Source: Liolophura sinensis (taxonomy: Eukaryota; Mollusca; Polyplacophora; Chitonida; Chitonidae). Taken from it: a stretch of DNA of 64,000 nt. The notes beneath the pieces were generated by a model, which searched no databases, was not told the DNA's origin, and saw only the letters and a list, made by a program, of their open reading frames with translations. This document shows, one piece after another, positions 60,528 through 64,000 of this stretch. A program made the position numbers and the translations under genes. Each line of letters opens with the position of its first letter. The stretch's first letter is position 1. The stretch spans positions 62,472,984-62,536,983 of the forward strand of contig NC_088300.1 of the NCBI RefSeq assembly GCF_032854445.1. The letters run 5' to 3'.

Positions 60528-61640
60528 TCTTAAAAAAATTCTCTTGAGATTTTTCAGGCAAGGGTTTATTGAACCAAATCAAAATATTGTAGCCGTTATT
60601 AATGTAGCACAGTCTAGATGACAAGCATGTCAGATTAGATGCATATTGGTAACATGGAAATATATTTATGGGTTTTTTCGTCATGGCGAACCGGTGCGAA
60701 ATCCGGAAAGAATCGGTATCTACATGATGGCAAGTTGACTCTTATTATTAGTGTCTTAAGCTGTCGCTTTCCGTTTGACCTCTGACTAACCGCCCAGAAG
60801 ATGCTGCTTAACACGTAAGAATTCATTAAAGTGGCTATTATAAAGCAGTGTTATTTACATGTACTGTATGTCCACTCGAAGAAGGCTCAGAACAGCCGCA
60901 GACAGGATAGGGTTTTAGTTTACAGAAATTCTACACCTAAAGGAACGTATTTACTTAAATTTGGAACATAAAGCCGATTATAAAATGATGGCCACGGTTT
61001 GACACCTGAGACAAGGTGATTTAATGGTAATCAGGGAGAATGTAAACGATTTTAAATAACACTGGTAGGACTAACAAAAACAGCAAATAAAATACGTCAT
61101 CGCACTGTTTATAACTAATAGCGTTGGTGATAACGAAAAATTTCACATGCAGTATATCTATAATTAAATTTACCATAAAATGATTTGGTCTTTAGGGCAT
61201 ACTGTCCCGCGAAAAGGAACCGATGTAGGCTGTTTGACTTTGCAATTTACCACACAAGTTGTGACCAGCGTGGGGAGACGAGATATTATAAGGTATAATG
61301 ATAATTCCAGCCTTCTGGTTTGCTGGAGGAAATTAGTCTGATTCTTATATATTTTAAAGTTGCATTTCTTTTGTTTGTGCACAAACCCTGATTTTGGTCT
61401 ATATTATATAAGTCGCATATATATTATTATATAAATGCGACCATCCTTCGTTTGAATACTTAACTGGTTCAGATTTTTTTAGTTATGTAGATGATAGGAC
61501 TTGATGACTTATCGTTCAGATGACCACATAGTATGATCAAATACATTTCTTGTAGGTTTGATCTTTACCTAAAACGACAGTACCTAGAAGAGATTTTCTT
61601 TGAGACAAGTAAAGCGTTTTTTTAAAGCAAAACATTTTAG

Positions 61641-61645
61641 AGCTA
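61641..61645. other. Empty target site of the delta solo LTR
   Basis: AACATTTTAG, AGCTATTCTAT and CTTCACATTAAATGCTGA run on without interruption. In delta the same flanks enclose the 749-bp LTR and the GCTG duplication. The target itself has diverged by a few bases. Confidence 0.88.
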
Positions 61646-62349
61646 TTCTATCTTCACATTAAATGCTGATTATTTCTTTCATACTTGGAAAAGGGAGAAT
61701 ATTTTTTACAGAAATGGCACAAACAATCAGCGCGAGCCAGCTGATGAATGAATTGTGTCATGAAATTGTGAATTGTGAACTTCCATTCATTACTTATGGC
61801 GCCATCACTTCTTCGCTTCGTGTGTAACGTTTCTCTAAGGCTCAGTCGAATCGCCCTACTATGTCTGACTAAACTTGGATGGATCCATCACCATTTGTGT
61901 CCACTATAAAAGCATACTTACGTAGTCGGTGACGTGAAGCTATTTTGCATTTAAATGCATAATTTGTTCAGGAGGTCTTCAAATTAATACAAAATTGGTA
62001 CTCCCAATTGGATAAACTTTTCACACAGAAAGTAACAGAGCAGGATAATGAATTGTAGTTGTTTACAAATGAACTTCACCCGCCTTGGACAAAGTTGACC
62101 CATGGCATGCCACTAATGTGGAATTACAAACAGCATGTGCAAATGTGGCCTGAATTTAGATACAAAACAGAACCACGAGGAACAAAAAAAAAATAGGCAA
62201 CAATTTCTTTTTTCTGTGAAGAAATACATTCTTATGTAAATTGAAAGCAAAAAATCACATTTGCAAATAAATAAGCATTATATAATGAATAAACAAAGAG
62301 GATTGAAAGAACAATACAATACTCCTAAAGTGCCCGCTTGTGCTTTTCT

Positions 62350-63140
62350 TGCTCTGTTTTCCCTTTTCTGAAATCAGTCCTCTGGACATGCAATCTAAAG
62401 CCTATGAGCTATAATTGTCTGGATTTGTCTGTCGATCCGAACAAGCCTGTGAAACGCCAGTTTCAAAGCCAAAATGATTTTAAAGACGATCAGTTTGGAA
62501 GATGTTGTTGAAAACGATGTTTTATCATAATTACAAGGCACAAGAGAGACTTCGAAAGCTTTCGATTTACACACGATGAATACACCCCGATTTTCAGCGT
62601 GTAACACTACATTATTAAACTTACATACGATTCCTAACGGGAAGGATTATTTTCTTTTATAACATGCAAACAGGATAAGATGCCTTTGTTAGAAAGATAC
62701 CATGCTGTGCATCACGCCTTGTGTGGAGATGATAATAACATGGAATATTAGCTTGCTTCGGTCGTTATCTTTGACTCTCTGTTGAAGCACTAAACGACCA
62801 CAATCAGGGAGTTATTTCTATTTGTCCAAATATGTCCTATATCGAATAACCCAGATTTTTCAAACCACAGTCCATAATACATACTGTAATTAATAAGTCG
62901 TTATTGGTATGTCCATTCCAACCTCTGAGGAACGCTGCCGCCAAGTGACTTTATTGTGTGTGGTTCTTTATGATATATATGACATGCCCTTCCGGCTCTG
63001 TCTTCTGACTGTCAGTAAATCGCTTCTTATCTTTGTTGCCATCGAGCGCCAATATTGAACGGCTTTCTGCATGTCGACCTCCGGCATGTGATGTAAAACG
63101 CATGGCATTTCTTGAACGATATGGATGCCTCTGTTTGAAG
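62350..63140 (+). repeat. Direct arm of a large inverted repeat (epsilon)
   Basis: Matches 52660-53230 and, more distantly, 26820-27500 and 34740-35200 in direct orientation. It includes GTCGATCCGAACAAGCCTG, GGAGATGATAATAACATGGA and AATTAATAAGTCGTTATTGG. It is followed after only about 330 bp by its inverted copy. Confidence 0.85.
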
Positions 63141-63469
63141 TTAGTGGACATCCAGATTAGGCAGTAGAAATGTCCTAGGATTTCCTAAAGAAAACTATAT
63201 ATGTCGTCCAGGTTTGAGCGATCTTAAAAGATGCAAAAGACACTAAAGAAGTCGATCGATTATGTCTCTTACCTAAATATAATTAATGTTTACCCAGCAG
63301 CATGTACATCTGCAGATGAAGCCGAAGTATTAAGCGAAGTATCACCTTCGTAACGCATTGAGTACTGATTCAATTCATTAATTCAAACATTATATATTTA
63401 CATTTTCAATGTAAAGTAACGTTTGAAATCAGAATGTTAATATTTCAATTCAAGTGCTGTCTTCAATGA

Positions 63470-64000
63470 AGCCACGCAGGATAAAGTAATGTGGCGGTAG
63501 TGTCGTCCAGGAGCTGGGATGTACATGTCAGTAACGACTTATTGATTACAATATGCATCATGGACTATGGCTTGAAAAATCTGGGTAGTAGCATGTAGAA
63601 TGTAATTGAGGAAATAGAAATAGCCCCTCGACTGTTTTGATACAGAGTAAAAGATAACAACCAAAGCAAGTTGATATTCCAGGCTATTATCATCTCCACG
63701 CTAGGCGTGATACAACAAAGGCCTCTAACCCTGATTTTGTCATTTCTGAAAAACAATAATCGTTCCCGTTAAGAATTTTAAGTCATCTTAATAATGCAGT
63801 TGAACGTCGATGCCAGTCTTTCACTGGGGTATATTTATCATGTTACAATCGCCCACTCTCTCGATGTTCTGTTCTGTGTTTGTAAACAGAATAAAAGGTT
63901 GTTCTCAACAACATGTTCCAAAGCGGTTGAGTTCAATATCCACGTGGCATTAAAACTGACATTTTGCAGGCTTCTTCGGAACTTTGAGTCCACCTGATTT
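63470..64000 (-). repeat. Inverted arm of the large inverted repeat (epsilon), cut by window end
   Basis: The minus strand reads GCCTGCAAAATGTCAGTTTT, TTAACGGGAACGATTATTGT, CGCCTAGCGTGGAGATGATA and CAATAAGTCGTTACTGACAT, i.e. the same order as the direct arms. With the arm at 62350-63140 it forms a near-hairpin arrangement with a loop of about 330 bp. Confidence 0.85.

Larger units (their letters stand above)
58150..64000 (+). repeat. Array 2, unit epsilon (window-truncated)
   Basis: Closely matches delta from 47336 onward, over 90% by eye, for example 58930-59260 with 48150-48470 and 61410-61560 with 50830-50980. It lacks the 43715-45060 block, so the duplication started inside a unit. It also lacks the solo LTR, the head-less SINE-A, and about 2.7 kb equivalent to 53220-55905. 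Its inverted arm (63470-64000) runs into the window end. No coding frame survives in both units. Confidence 0.85.

Overview
The window looks like gene-poor, repeat-dominated nuclear DNA of an animal. I find no protein-coding gene, rRNA, functional tRNA gene or CRISPR array that the sequence supports. The longest open frames (up to 169 codons) lie inside repeats, span element junctions, or are broken in their paralogous copies. Two families of tRNA-derived SINEs are present: SINE-A, with a (TAAA)n-type tail, and SINE-B, with an (ACTC)n tail. Their general look recalls repeats I associate with marine molluscs, especially bivalves, but that is recollection and not a database match. The base composition looks AT-rich.

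The main structure is two consecutive arrays of long, diverged, same-orientation units. Array 1 (about 1-14.3 kb) has the end of one unit (1-1190), a nearly complete unit (1195-5650), about 3.3 kb with no counterpart (5651-8915), a second nearly complete unit (8985-13975) and the start of a third (14071-14270). Array 2 (about 14.5-64 kb) has five units, here called alpha (14.56-28.38 kb), beta (28.38-36.68), gamma (36.68-43.60), delta (43.60-56.83) and epsilon (58.15 to the window end). Homologous blocks recur in the same order in each unit. One anchor block recurs in all five at about 23.2, 33.05, 40.5, 50.4 and 60.9 kb, giving spacings of roughly 7.5-10.6 kb. Delta and epsilon are much more alike (over 90% by eye) than the others, so they are the youngest duplication.

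Because the units are paralogous, insertions can be read against empty sites. Delta carries a 749-bp solo LTR (51064-51812) with a 4-bp target duplication, and epsilon has the unoccupied site at about 61641. Delta also carries a head-less SINE-A (49431-49610) with a 9-bp target duplication, and epsilon has the empty site at 60158-60166. Elsewhere there are a SINE-A nested in a SINE-B with a perfect 15-bp duplication, a young full-length SINE-B with a 13-bp duplication, and several elements with terminal inverted repeats (15936-16531, 18570-19018, 23407-23760, 56986-57518).

Local tandem expansions sit on top of the arrays: periods of 64 bp (14274-14500), 376 bp (44940-45570), 37 bp (45661-45750), 96 bp (45781-46115), 36 bp (49005-49076), 49 bp (51599-51697) and 38 bp (56031-56144), plus a long (TA)n tract. 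In delta and epsilon the block after about 52.66/62.35 kb is followed by an inverted copy of itself, making large inverted repeats. Unit edges are approximate, because identities between older units were judged by eye.
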